DNA from: Tritrichomonas musculus
Taxonomy: Eukaryota; Parabasalia; Tritrichomonadida; Tritrichomonadidae
Direction of reading: 5' to 3'
NCBI GenBank assembly: GCA_039105265.1
Contig: JAPFFF010000014.1
Location: 1,116,001-1,180,000 of the forward strand
Length of the DNA stretch: 64,000 nucleotides
Of this stretch, positions 1-12,300 are shown in pieces. The position numbers and the translations under genes are program-made. Below the pieces are notes generated by a model. That model was not told the DNA's origin. It worked only from the letters and a program-made list of their open reading frames with translations, and did not search any database. Position 1 is the stretch's first letter; each line of letters begins with the position of its first letter.

Positions 1-554
1 GTAGGACTGATAATAGCATTAAAAATCGCTGGAATGCATCCATTTCAAAAAGAATTCGTACCGATACCGAAGGAAATAAAACCTTAGCCCCATGCAAAAT
101 TCGCAAATATTCAAAGAAAAATAAGATGCTTGAACAAGGCAGACCAGAAGCACTCAACATTCAATCTCTTTCAAATACAACATCAAATTCAAATTCTTCA
201 TCATCCGATCTTCCAGTTTTTACAGAGGCAAACATTGTTTTGCCACCGGTTACAGAAGCTTTCGGGATTGTTCCACACTCACGAATACCTTCTACAGCAT
301 CTTCAGGAACATCAAGTGGAAGCAATACTCCATCAAGAGCTCAAAAGTCAACCCTTCCTTCTCCTTTTGCTATGGTTACTCCAACATTCGAAGGAGGAGA
401 TCCATTCAATGGCCAAGAACTTCCATTCTCTCCATTTGGCGGGCTCAATTTCCCAACAACTCCAGACTTTTGCTCACCAAGAGGAACGTTCAAGTTCATG
501 CAATCTCCACTTTTCTCACCAACTTGTGGACCTCATGCTTTTGATGACTTTTAA
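1..554 (+). CDS. Myb-like DNA-binding protein, C-terminal part
   Basis: The frame is open from the window edge to the TAA at 552-554, so the gene begins upstream. The first visible residues include TDNSIKNRWN, which matches the end of a Myb repeat recognition helix (GRTDNAIKNHWNS in R2R3-type proteins), followed by a basic stretch. The remaining roughly 150 residues are rich in Ser, Thr, Pro and Phe, with no domain I recognise, as expected for a disordered regulatory tail. Trichomonads carry large Myb families that act at promoters, so a nuclear transcription factor is the natural reading. The ATG at 126 is internal. Seen: the Myb end and the stop. Inferred: the role. Confidence 0.78.
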   Translation, partial: RTDNSIKNRWNASISKRIRTDTEGNKTLAPCKIRKYSKKNKMLEQGRPEALNIQSLSNTTSNSNSSSSDLPVFTEANIVLPPVTEAFGIVPHSRIPSTASSGTSSGSNTPSRAQKSTLPSPFAMVTPTFEGGDPFNGQELPFSPFGGLNFPTTPDFCSPRGTFKFMQSPLFSPTCGPHAFDDF

Positions 555-852
555 AACATGTTATTCGGGAAATATTATTCTATTTTATTAGTTATAATAT
601 GTATATAAATTAAAATATTAATTATGCTTTTCATTTGATAATTTTATTTTTCTATTGAAAAAGTTTCTTTTTTTTGGATAATTATCGAGTCGATAATATC
701 GACTAGTTACTATTCTATCATTTTTATTGTATTTTCCAATTAAAATATAGCATTTTAATCCCTTGGTTTTTTAATAAAGTGATTTTAATAATATAAACGT
801 ACGAAATTCAATGGATTTAACGTACAATATTTATTATTCCTTATTTTTTTTA
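555..852. other. AT-rich spacer downstream of the Myb gene
   Basis: No coding frame or RNA gene is seen. It contains the downstream region of the Myb gene and a short inverted motif around 690-705 (ATTATCGAGTCGATAATATCGAC). Confidence 0.5.
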
Positions 853-860
853 CCTCACAA

Positions 861-1626
861 AGACCATATTAAGGTTGAACAAAAGCAGTATATGATATCA
901 TATTGTAATATAATAAAATATATGATGACATCAATTTATTTACTAAATATAATGGTAAAATTAACGTAAAATATAAAAATAAATTAATTTTTCTTTTTGA
1001 ATGAAAATTTTACAATTTGATAAGTTTAGAAAAAAAAATGATGTTTTGTATAAATATCATAGCAAATATGAGGAAAATGCAATTTTAAATATAAGATATA
1101 TTTTTTAGTTAATTTATTAAATTGAATTAAATTTTTATGAAATATTTGAATCATAAGAAAATTGAGATCAATTCTATGAAATTATTATATACTTCAGAAT
1201 ATTGTGCATTTTTATAAGAAATAATTGTGAGATTGTAAGATATAAACAATTGAATAATTGTGAGAAAATAAAGATTTCTGAAAAGTAAAAATATGTAAAG
1301 TATTCAAAGTAAAAATCTATCCAAAATAAAGTCCCCAGCGTCGGAATTTTTGATTTTTTAAAATAATTCTTTTCAAAATCAAAAAATATGTCCAATTTTT
1401 CAAATTTTAACTCAGGTTGAAAAGATTAGCTGAGTGATTATTTATGAAATTATCTCTACTTTTAGCAAGATATAGAATAATTTAAATATATTATATAATG
1501 ATATTATTTTTTTATGAATATTTAATATAAAAAATTAAAATTTATTATGATATTTTTCGCAAAATTTGTATTTTTGTTGTCACTTTTTGAATACTACAAA
1601 ATTGAATGAATACCTTAATAGGGTCT
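861..1626 (-). mobile_element. Non-autonomous DNA transposon, copy 1 (766 bp)
   Basis: Imperfect terminal inverted repeats begin AGACCATATTAAGGT at the left and AGACCCTATTAAGGT at the right (read inward). The element is flanked by an exact 8-bp duplication CCTCACAA at 853-860 and 1627-1634. A second copy in opposite orientation lies at 35058-35824, about 95% identical by eye over its whole length, including a 73-codon open frame in each. That frame has no recognisable domain and is probably incidental. An 8-bp duplication is typical of hAT and some other superfamilies, but the termini do not match the hAT consensus, so the superfamily stays open. Confidence 0.85.
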
Positions 1627-1634
1627 CCTCACAA

Positions 1635-2945
1635 ATACTATAAACGTCTTTTTAACGTCTTTTTTCATAAAAAACGATTTTTTGAGTTGTAATATTAATG
1701 AAACTTTTTGAATGAGCATACATTTTTAATTTTCTGAATCAAAAATAATATTATTCAATTTAAAATAAATAATATTATTCATATAATATTATTTCATATA
1801 AAGTGATAAAAATGTGTTAAATCACTTTATTTTTAAATTATTTAACACATTTTTAATATGAAACAATAATTATTGATCAAGATAAAAATAAAAAATTAAT
1901 ATCAAAAAATAACGTATTTAGAATTGTAATTTTTAAACGGACAAGTTGTATACAGTTGTAAATACAAAAACCAAGGCTTTCCCATTAATGAATTTTTTTT
2001 ATATTCGGAATTATTTTTCACTTTAAAAAATGATTTGCATTAAATTTCAATGCTTTTAACGGTCTTTTTTTTTATGATAACCGTTGGCCGGCAACTTTTT
2101 TAAATAGTTTTAGCATCTTCATAATACAGAGGTTGATTCCTCTATTTTGATTCTTAAATTCCTTGAATACAACTAAGTATGTTTTTGCGTGCTCTGATGA
2201 TTAAACGATGAGTCTTGCTGATTCAAGATGATATTTGCACTATCTGAGCACATCTTTTTTTCAACATTCTAACCCACAGCCAATTTAAAAAAAGAGGAAT
2301 TCTTTTATTGCATGCTGAAAAGATATTGTTGCATTTATAAGATTAGTTTTATAAACAAAAGATATCATTATAATGATAATATTGCATAATAATAATAAAA
2401 AATCAATTTAATACTTTTTTTTTTTTTTTTTTTTTTTTTTTACATTTATTACTTTTATCAATTTTATAGATTAAAATATGATTGATTTGCTAATTATTTT
2501 ATTATTGGTTTGATGCGTTTTTTAGATTGAATATTATAAACAATGATTTTTATTTCTGTACATACATAAATTGTTCAAAACATACATAGTGCCAATAAAA
2601 TACGTAGCTTTAGTTTTACATAAAATACATGATTGATAGAATTTTTTTGCCAATATTATCTCATAGATAAAAGAAAACTAACGATACAAGAATATTTAAA
2701 ATCAGAAATTTTAAAGATTCTTTACAATTTATAAAAGTAAACGCATTTTATATGATGGTATTTCATATAAAAATTTCAATACCAAGTTCTGAATTTTTTT
2801 GTAATGCAAGCTGAAATTTTTGTTATGATGGAAAGACAATAAATCTTGTGTATAAAATTTATATGTTTTATTAATAAAATATAAAAATAAAGCATAAAAT
2901 GAAAAATATTAATGTTTGTAATGATAACATCTTCACTTACATTTT
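1635..2945. other. AT-rich intergenic region
   Basis: I see no gene. An imperfect palindrome lies at about 1785-1873, with arms containing AAAATGTGTTAAAT and its complement. A run of 27 T lies at 2415-2441. The 3' flank of the XRN gene occupies the right end. Confidence 0.5.
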
Positions 2946-5462
2946 TTATTGGTGTTGATGATGGTGATGATGCTGTGGAGGTTGTTGCTGCTGTTGATAA
3001 TAATAATGATGATGATGCTGTTGTTGTGGAGGTGTTGGTGGCATTTGTTGAGGTGGATATTGTTGTGGAGGATACGGATAATAACCATTTGGTGGCGATG
3101 CATTCGGTGGAGGTGGAGGATATGGAGCTGCATACGGTGGATATTGCATTGGCATTTGTTGGGGTTGAATTGGTTGGGCAGGTAAAATTGATGGCGGCTT
3201 TTGAGGATAATTTTGCTGATTTTGCTGCGGCTGCTGTAAATCTTGTAAGTATTTTGCACGCTCATAAGTCTTATGTCGAGAATTAATTGAAGCACCTGGT
3301 GCATAACCCGGAATTTGAAGAGGAAGTTCAAATGATTTTTCAATTGCGTCTTGATCGATTGTATTTTTATCATAAAAAGTGTCAAATTTATGAGTATCAA
3401 TGACTGTATCAATAACATAAGGTGGAATTTCAACACCTGGCAACAAAAACGACATTGGTGTGCCATCTGGGACAGATGGATAGTTGATTGAGTACATGAA
3501 AACTTTTTTATCTTTATCATTATAATCTTCTCCATTAACTAACATCAACTTTCCCCAAATAGGTCCGTTCATACAAAATTCGATATCATATTTTTCGGGA
3601 GCCATATGCTTTCCCATAAAAATATAATTCTTACCGATTTCATTACGTTTCTTTTCTTCGAAAGTTAGAGCTAAATCTGTTGAATTTATAACGTCAAAAA
3701 GTTTTTCTTCATCAATAAAAGGTATGTGAATAACGCCTTTCCAAATTGCTGTGCCTCCATTTAAATCAACTTTAAATTTGGTTGGATAAAATTCGTGAAG
3801 TGGAGATTTTGGATCTGCCATCAAATAACGAATAACAGGAGGAACTGCATGAGAAGATTGCGGTGGTAAAACAGACATCAATTGAATAAGTGGATCAAAT
3901 GGTTTCTTTGTTTTGTCAAAACGATAAAAATTATAATCTTCATTAAATCCAAGAAGTGATATATCACTTGCACATGGAGCATAATGATATGGATAATACC
4001 AATTCCAAGAAGGAACGCCATAAAGATAATATTGAAGAACCCAGATCATCCCTCGAACAAATTCAGAAGATACTTTTGGTACTTCACTTTTAATGACTGA
4101 AGGTGTGCTAAAACCGAATTTTTCTTTGTAATATTTGGCTTTCATTTCTTCGGGATTTCTATCATTGTTTGCACTTGATTTTCGTGAAACTTGTCTACTC
4201 GGAGGATTTCCATTATTAATAAGTCCAGCTTCTTCTTCAAGCTTCTCATCGTATTTTGGTTCTTCGACATCTGTAATTGAATTAACAAACTTTTGAGCGT
4301 CAAGAGCACGCTTGTCTGGATTTAATATTGTATCAAGTTCTTTGATTTCTCCATATGTAAATTGTTTGAATAACTCTTTGAGCGCATAAAAATCAGGAAG
4401 CCCACGTTGAGTAACCCATCTGTTGATTCGACTGAGTGTTTTCTTGTAAACTCTTAAAATTGTTCGAACTGCGCCTTGATGAACAGAAAATCCTGGCATC
4501 GAAGGTATGAAATCGTTTCCAGCTCCAAAGCAAAGGAAAACAAAGTCATCTAAGGCATATTCAAGATTCCATTCTATTTGAAAGCCTTGGTTTGGATCTG
4601 GTTGAAGATCACGTTCAAGATATTGACGAAGTACCCATAAATTGAGAAAATGGAAGAACTCAGGCCCAATATCATCTCGTTCTGGATTTTTTTCTGTTAT
4701 ATCAATAACATTTTCACGAATGATAGTGAAATATGCTTCATGCGATGCTAACCCAAGAAAGATAAGATCAGCATCAAGTCCATAAATAACATGTCTACGA
4801 TTTGGATTATAATGCGGCTGAAGCCTTTGACTTCTAATAAATTTCATTATCTTATGTTCACCTTCTCCTGGGATTGATGCATCTGATAAAATAACTAATA
4901 TATTTTTCCAGCCTGGATCATTTTCAATTTGATCTTTAATAAATTTGTGGAGGTGCTTCGATAATCTTTGGAAAAATTCAGTTCCTGGAGTAATAACATT
5001 GCTATCATGCTTTTTAAGATAATCTGGATCAGATAAAATTTCAACTTGTTCGGTATCACCTTTATCATGCGCTATTTGAAGTTGTTTATCTCTATTGTAT
5101 GCGTTATCTTTAGCAGATCTGAATCTTCTCATTCGCTGTTGGTTCATTTTCGCTCTTGGAGCAACTCCATCTATAGCCATGAAAAGAAGTTGACGAGGTC
5201 TGACGATATTGAATAGTCGTAAAATATACTTTTCGATATTTCTATAAATTTCTTCTTCAGATCGAGGAGGAGCGATACCTTCTGGATGGAAGCATGGATG
5301 AATAATACCATTCATATCTAAGTATAAACAATCAAATTCTTTATCTCCTTCTGTGTTTGGATTTGGTTTAGAACTATCACGATTATCACGGCGTTCAATA
5401 CAATTCGAAATAATCATAGGATATTGCCTATGTAACCATCTGAAAAAAGAGGGAACCCCCAT
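2946..5462 (-). CDS. XRN-family 5'-3' exoribonuclease
   Basis: 838 residues. The N-terminus MGVPSFFRWL is the XRN signature. Conserved acidic residues of the metal site are visible: D49 in LYLDMNGIIH, D98 in AIDGVAPRAKMNQQR, E200/E202 in GEGEHK, D230/D232 in GLDADL, and D in GAGNDFIP. XRN enzymes degrade 5'-monophosphate RNA from the 5' end. The compact length, without the large Xrn1 C-terminal half, fits the nuclear Xrn2/Rat1 branch better than Xrn1, but this is inference. The last ~90 residues are a Pro/Gln/His/Tyr-rich low-complexity tail. The start is fixed by the family N-terminus. The gene is divergent from the small gene at 5709. Confidence 0.93.
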   Translation of the reverse strand: MGVPSFFRWLHRQYPMIISNCIERRDNRDSSKPNPNTEGDKEFDCLYLDMNGIIHPCFHPEGIAPPRSEEEIYRNIEKYILRLFNIVRPRQLLFMAIDGVAPRAKMNQQRMRRFRSAKDNAYNRDKQLQIAHDKGDTEQVEILSDPDYLKKHDSNVITPGTEFFQRLSKHLHKFIKDQIENDPGWKNILVILSDASIPGEGEHKIMKFIRSQRLQPHYNPNRRHVIYGLDADLIFLGLASHEAYFTIIRENVIDITEKNPERDDIGPEFFHFLNLWVLRQYLERDLQPDPNQGFQIEWNLEYALDDFVFLCFGAGNDFIPSMPGFSVHQGAVRTILRVYKKTLSRINRWVTQRGLPDFYALKELFKQFTYGEIKELDTILNPDKRALDAQKFVNSITDVEEPKYDEKLEEEAGLINNGNPPSRQVSRKSSANNDRNPEEMKAKYYKEKFGFSTPSVIKSEVPKVSSEFVRGMIWVLQYYLYGVPSWNWYYPYHYAPCASDISLLGFNEDYNFYRFDKTKKPFDPLIQLMSVLPPQSSHAVPPVIRYLMADPKSPLHEFYPTKFKVDLNGGTAIWKGVIHIPFIDEEKLFDVINSTDLALTFEEKKRNEIGKNYIFMGKHMAPEKYDIEFCMNGPIWGKLMLVNGEDYNDKDKKVFMYSINYPSVPDGTPMSFLLPGVEIPPYVIDTVIDTHKFDTFYDKNTIDQDAIEKSFELPLQIPGYAPGASINSRHKTYERAKYLQDLQQPQQNQQNYPQKPPSILPAQPIQPQQMPMQYPPYAAPYPPPPPNASPPNGYYPYPPQQYPPQQMPPTPPQQQHHHHYYYQQQQQPPQHHHHHQHQ

Positions 5463-5708
5463 AGATAAAAAATCAAAAAATGTGAATTATTTCATTCGCC
5501 TTTTAAAAAATTAGGCATGCCGCTTTACTATTTTTCTAAAAAAATAAAATGGCATTTGTAGTTTTCTAATATTTTTTATTGATTATTCAACTTTTTTGAA
5601 TGAAATCATCAATCTTTTAATTGATATTTTAAAAAGTGAATTTTTTGAATGATGAAAATTCACCTTATTGTTATCAAAAAAAAAAAAAAAAATTAATCAG
5701 ATTTTTAA
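5463..5708. promoter_or_regulatory. Divergent intergenic promoter region
   Basis: 246 bp separate the XRN start (minus strand) from the gene at 5709. It contains two TTTTTTGAATGA-type elements (near 5588 and 5642), an A run at about 5677-5692, and a GGCGAA core on the minus strand at 5495-5500, 38 bp upstream of the XRN ATG. The gene at 50796 has the same core 35 bp before its ATG. The regulatory role is inferred from position. Confidence 0.35.
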
Positions 5709-6086
5709 ATGAGTCAATCTCATCAACAAAATAATTTCGAAGCCGCACATACCTTTTATTCGCAAGCTGTCGTAGCTTTATCAGATCCATACAGTTTTTC
5801 ATTCACATTAATACGTAATTCAAATGTATCAGATATTCAATCTTTAAAGACATCTATTGAGAAAGAAGATGCTGAACCTAAAATAAATAAAACACTCGAT
5901 ATCTTACGCGAAGCACGTAATTTAGCAGATAGCTTAAAAACTTCAAAAGATGAACTTATTCAGTGCCAGAATGCAATACAAAGTCTCATGATATCTACTC
6001 CTGCTCCAGGTGTCACAAATAACGAACCAGACAGTGATGAAGAGAAATCAGATGAAGAAGAAGAGTGGGAAATTATTCAAACCTAA
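5709..6086 (+). CDS. Small protein with acidic C-terminal tail
   Basis: 125 residues. I do not recognise a family with certainty. The first ~40 residues read like a helical hairpin (FEAAHTFYSQAVVALSD). Residues ~50-95 are predicted helical (KINKTLDILREARNLADSLK). The C-terminus is strongly acidic (DSDEEKSDEEEEWEIIQT). A TPR-type histone-chaperone fragment is one possibility, given helical pairs followed by an acidic tail, but the match is weak. The ATG follows a short A-tract, and the frame ends with TAA before a 23-A run at 6186-6208 that separates it from the convergent gene. Confidence 0.7.
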   Translation: MSQSHQQNNFEAAHTFYSQAVVALSDPYSFSFTLIRNSNVSDIQSLKTSIEKEDAEPKINKTLDILREARNLADSLKTSKDELIQCQNAIQSLMISTPAPGVTNNEPDSDEEKSDEEEEWEIIQT

Positions 6087-6334
6087 TTTTTTGTATTATT
6101 GGCATTATGATTATTCTTTATTTATTGTCTATAATTAAAAGCTAAATTAATTATTATCCTGCTTGTATTAAATAAATAAATAAACAAAAAAAAAAAAAAA
6201 AAAAAAAATTAATTTCGTATTTTTTTATATTCAAACAAGTGAAAATTTTTGCAGTAACAAAATGCAAATAAAATTGGCAATCATAAAAATAAAAAAAAAT
6301 TACTGAAATATTATCAAGTTACAAATAACATTTT

Positions 6335-9300
6335 TCAGTAAGAATCATTATAATCTTCATCATCAAAAAATATTTCTGTTTTAGAATCAATATTCTTTTC
6401 AAATGAAACAAAACTACTTTTCTGTCTTTTTCTTATTGGCATAACGGGCAAAACATATTCATAGAGAATTTTTAAGAGCAAACTTTCATAAAAGTCTTCA
6501 TTAAGAGGAATTCTTTTCTCAGCTTTAGATAAATTTACCATAGGCTTAACATTTATTTGCGGTAGTAATGAAAATGCGCTAAAAAGATTAATTGGCTTTA
6601 TAATATCAAATGGTACACGATTATCAAAAGTATTTAAAGTTATTGTTAACTTTGAAATAGAGTCTTCAAAAATATCGCTAGCAAGGTCTAGAAATACTTC
6701 TTCATCAACTTCTATTTTCCTATTTGTTGGATCAATATTCATTAGAGGAGCAAGAGTTTGTTTTTTCTCAAATATAGGTAATTGAAGTTGACGATCGACA
6801 ACTGTTAAAATTTGATTGATTTCATCTCTAGTAACTGTATTTCTAACAATTGGTAGCTTATTATGGATTATCATATTTATTTCAAAAATTGTGGTTTCAT
6901 AAACAATATCATCATCAATATTAATTTTCCTTTCATTGGGAGATATCAAATTTAATGAATCAACGCATTGACAAGTATTTAAATTTAAATCAAAAACATT
7001 TTTCTTAAAAATAATATAGCTTGTTATTTCATCAATCATTGATTCATCAACATCATTTTCAACAATGGGGAGTTGGATGGCACCAAAAAATGAATAAAAT
7101 AGATTATCAGCATTTTCATTTGAAAATAAAGTTTTAGAACCTTTTTTCTCATAACGTAAAAGAGGAAGAGCAGGATTTATCTCATTTAAAATGCCATAAT
7201 TTTCATTATAATCTAATAAAACTATTTCTTGGATAGTTTCATCTGAAGGAATATTTTGTTCAAATTGGAAAGCATCAATTGCACTGAAGAAGATATTGTA
7301 GTATAATGCTTCAATTTCATCTTCGCTGATAAAAGCACGATCGTCATTCATATAAAAATGAAATCTATTTTGTTTAAACTCACTAGAAACGACATTTTCA
7401 AGAGCTTCTTTAAAATTAATAACATTAAAAATTTCCATAATTTCATTTTCTGATACATCATTTATTGCAATTGGTAAATCATCTGGAATAATAGAATTTG
7501 CGATTTTATCAACTTCTTTCCAAGAAGAAAGAGATCTATCGTCTTTAAAATCAAAATTTTTAATTGGCGCCAAAATTTGATTTGACCTTAAAAATTGACC
7601 ATAGTCGGCAAATGACTCGTTAAATTCAGGAACGTCAATAATTTCCATTGCATTTTCTGGATCTAAATTATTCGAAACGATAGGAATTGAGTTTAATTCG
7701 TTATTTAGAAATTGATCTTCAAAATGACGTAAACTTTGAATTTCAATAAAAGAACGATCATCTTTCAATTCAAATTTTGAAAGGGATGAAACATCAACAA
7801 TTGAAAAAGGATCGACATGAGAATCCACAAAACCAGTGATAATTTCACTTATTGTTTCTTCTTCTGGTGAATTTAAATAAAGAATTTTTTCTTCTTCAAA
7901 AATTTTGTCAAAAATATTTGTGAAGATGTTTTCAATTGTATTTGAATCGATATATGTTCGTACATCTTTTTCTGTCAAATTTGAAAGTGGCAAACAATTG
8001 ACCTTTGAAAAAGGCGCAACATTAAAATCAAAAAAATTATCTACAACTTCATCAACTGTTTTTTCATCAGGTTCATTTGAGCAAAGAATTTTTTCTTCAT
8101 TCAAAATTGAATTCAAAATATTTGAAGGAATTCTCTCAATTAAATCTCTATTGAGAAAAAACTGATCGTCTTTTATTTGAAACCCCAGAAGAGAGGAAAC
8201 ATCCAAAGTTGAAAAAGGAGCAACATTTGTATCCACAAACTCAGTTGATATTTCATTTGTTGTTTCATCATTCAATAAATTCAAACAAAAAATTTTTTCA
8301 TCATTGAAAATTGAGTCAAAAATGTCAAAAATGATTTTGTCAATCAAATTTGAATTCAAATAGGCACAGCTGTCTTTCGGCTCATATTTGTCCAGTGATG
8401 AAAGTGAGATATCAGAAAAAGAATCAATCTCAGAATCAACCAAATCAGACGCAATTTCAGTGATCGTTCCTTCCTCTGGTCGATTCAAGCAAAGAATTTT
8501 TTCTTCTTGCAAAATTTTGTCATAAATATTCGCCATGATGCCGTCAATAATATTTGTGTTGATGTAAACTCTTTCATCTTTGTTGGTCATTCGTGACAGA
8601 GGCGAATAATTGGCCTTCGAAAAATGCTCAACATTGAAATCGCAAAACCCGTCAACAATTTGAGAAACATCTTTTTCTTCTGGCTCATTCAAACACAAAA
8701 AGTCGCCCTCATTGAAAATTGAATCAAAGCTATCAATTACAACTTTTTCAATTAATTTATTATCAATGAAAGAACGATCATCTTTTCTATGATAATTCAA
8801 ACCGAAATTGAGAGCCTGACTTGTAAATTTCAAAGCAAAGTCATTCCTGTTTTCTTCAATTATTTGTGATAATTGAAGTGATATTTGGTCGAGTGTCTTT
8901 TTATCTAATTTATTCAATTCTATTGGCAAGCTGAGTTGATCAAGCATTGCATTACAGGCATTGTCTATCAAAATTGGATTCGCAAATGAAATGTCTTCTC
9001 TCCTCTCAAACAAAATCAAAGGGACGAGATTTTCAAGGCTTGAAAAATAGCAGATTATGTCAGATGCGTCGTAAAAAACGGTTGCTATTTCATCGGCCGT
9101 ACTGTCATCTGGCAAATTTTGTGTCACTGGCAAATCTATTGAATTCAAGAGGGAGGAAAACTCACTCATCACGTCTTCATTAGAAAAGAACGACCTATCG
9201 TCTTTCATCTCAATTCTCTTGATTGGCGAGAGTGGCACTTTTGTGCTAATGTCGCAGAAATCGTAGAATTCGCCAGCAATTGAGACGATGTCTTCTTCAG

Positions 9301-12300
9301 ATGGAACGTTCGCCACAAGGGGCAAATGATCCATTTCTTCATTGAAAATTTTCAATACAAAATGATCGTTAAATTCTTCATTGTAAAAGATGCGATCGTC
9401 CTTCATTGAATAATTCAATAAAGATACGTTATCTAGTCCAAACATTGAGAAGGATTCTATCGTCTCTTGGAATATCGCAAAATCATCGCTGATCTCAATC
9501 AGCGTCTCTTCTTGTGGCAGGTTCGAGTTCAGTGGGATGCTGCTCAGAATTGACTGCTGACTCGAATCGAGGAGGCCGAAGAGAACGTCGTTGTTGACTA
9601 GCGCACGTTCATCACTCGGCGTCATCTGCGCGAGATTGCCGACGCTGATTTGACGAGAAATTCCGCTGATCAGATCGGTGAAATCAACGTCAAAACCGAC
9701 ATCGAATGTTTGAGTAACTTTGTTCGATGTCAACGGGTATTGAATTTCTTTCAAAAGATGATCCACTTGCGATTCAATTTGACTTTGGTCAATCAATGAA
9801 ACTGGATCTTTCGAGTCAAGAAATTCAAGTCGGCGAACATCACGAAGAATTCGCGGTGGACTCAATGGGACAGTACTCAAAAAGTCGCTTGTTATCTCAC
9901 AAATTGTCTCCAGTGAAGGACGATTTGAGACGATAGGAAGATGGTTCAGTGAGTCAACAACAATTTTGACTGCAATTGAATCGAGCTTTGAAACAACAAG
10001 AAACGACTTGTCATCTTTCCTTGAAAAATTCAATGCCGGCATTGAAAAAGTGAAATCGAAAAGTGTCAAAATTGAGGAGTCAATTGACTCGTCTACGTAT
10101 GACGAAATGGCATCTTTTGGCCTCTTTTCTAGCTCCATATTGAAAAAGCTGGATTGATTCAAATTTTGATTTAAACCGCCAAGGTCCATCTCAAAAAGTG
10201 GTTCTTTCAATTGATTTGAATACTTATTTAGACACTCTTCTTGTATCGAGTTCTTTGAACTTTTCTTCCTCTTCTTCCTCAGCGTTCTCAGTGATTTTAT
10301 ATGAAACTTGAATTCAAAGTCATTCAGAGGAACTTCACTCTCCAACATGTCAACCGTTTTCTTATGGCCAATTTTGATCTTCTTGTTGATCGTCGGCCTG
10401 ATTGGTGATGCAAAACTCGCTGGAAAACTGAAGTCAAACGAGTCCATCGAAATCATCTCTGAGTACGAAACGCGGTCGATTGCGCGCTCGATGTGTGAAA
10501 AGACAGAAACTTTGGGGCCAAAGAAGAAGCCTCTAATGAAGAACATTTTGTCAAAGAGAAGATTCGTTCCTGTCTGAAAAAGTGAGTTTCTCAAAATGAA
10601 GTTCCTTTTCCTTTTGAGAAGTCTATCGTCCACCTCAAATTCAAGTGCTGAAACTTGCTCGTTATGCTGCTGCTTAATGTCGACGCATTGAGAGCGAAAC
10701 GTCTTGAAGTGGCAAACAAAATCTATTGAAAAAGTGAAAATAAATGACTTGAAATTCAAAAACGGAAAAATTATTTCATTTCCTGTGTGAAAGAGTGCGT
10801 CAACAAGGGTTGGTTTGGCCTTGAAAATTGGAAGAGAAAATTGTATTCGAAATGGTGATATGACAAATTGAATTATATCGTCTTCTCCTGACAAAATTCT
10901 CTTCAAATTAAAACCACGAAAAACAGACTCTCTGATCTCAATAAATCGAAGCAAAACAAGAGGAAAAGTGTCAATCTCAAGGCTATCAATGTCATCAATT
11001 GTCAGATAGAAATTCTCATTCTTGTCAAAAATGTGGTCATATTCATCCTGTTCAATAAATTGAATGGGGTGATAATTATTCATTGAAAATTGAATGCTCT
11101 CAGAATTCAAAGAATTTTTCAATTGATCTTGATCGAATATGCATTCAATTGAATTCAATATGTCTTCTGAAACTGTCTCAAAAACTTGAAACCTCTTTTC
11201 ACTTTTTGGCGGTTTATTTTTGGTCGAAAAATCATTCAAATGATTCTTTGTATTTTTGGTCAGATCACTGAAATTCACCCATGATTCAACAACATCGTCC
11301 ATTTCAAAATTCGACTCTTCTTCCAGAACTTTTTCAATGAGTTCGTCAGTTTCAAATTGAATGAAATTGAAATGAAAAGTTTGGCTGTTTGCGTACTTGA
11401 AATCAGGATCAACTTTTATGTATTGGATAACGTCTTCTTGGATCCTTCTTTCTGTGAATTTTGGAACAATTTCTTTTTTATAAAATTTTATATTTGATTC
11501 AATTTCAACATCAAAATCATTGAAATCAAAATCTTCAATAATTTGGTCAAGTTGAGGAGTTGGGAAATCTTTTTCTGTTGAAAAAAATTTAAGTTTTTTA
11601 AGGATAATTCTTGGAAAACATTCAGGTGGTGATAAGGTCCTAATTGGTATTTTTCTTAATTTTGAATAATTGAATTGATAATTGGTTTGTGCAACAGAAT
11701 TTGAAACTTGATTGACAAAAGGATTCCATATTTTTTTTGGATGCTGAAAAGGAGGTAAAAAATGCTTCATGGTTTGATATATGAATGGATGTGTAAATGA
11801 ATCAAGAGAAATATCGCTAAATATCATATCTCTTATCGCTTTTTGATGTCGCAAATATAATCGAAAAATTCTTTGAATAACTAGAGCGCTGTTATGACGA
11901 AATGCTGGAACAAAAAGGGATAATGCATCATCATAAACCTGTCTCATTTTGATATCTGAAACAGAAACCCAAAACCATTGATTAAAGAATTTCTTAAGTA
12001 ATGATTTCTCATATAGTTCTTCATTTTGATCATTAATGTTCTTTAGCTTTTCATTTAATAATTTTCGTAAAGAATAAAAATATAATTTTCTGGTAATACT
12101 TCGCCATGATGATCTAATTTCTAAATAGTGAGTAATTGATCGAATTGATTGCTGGTGGGAATATAATTGAAGTGAATAAAATATTTTTTCCCATTGTGCA
12201 ATAATCGTTTTTCTCTTCTCTTTTCTGAGTTTATATTGCTTTAAACTATTTATAAAAATTGACCTTTTATATTTGACCATAGTTGATATAACAAAATATT

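Noticed and set aside
1174-1395. 73-codon frame shared by both copies of the 767-bp transposon
   Set aside because: It is conserved only because the whole element is conserved. The translation is Phe/Ile/Tyr-rich as expected from A/T DNA and has no domain.
2415-2441. Run of 27 T as the tail of a retroposed element
   Set aside because: There is no adjacent LINE- or SINE-like body or target duplication, and homopolymer runs are common throughout the window.
2912-3286. 124-codon plus-strand frame
   Set aside because: Antisense shadow of the low-complexity tail of the XRN gene.
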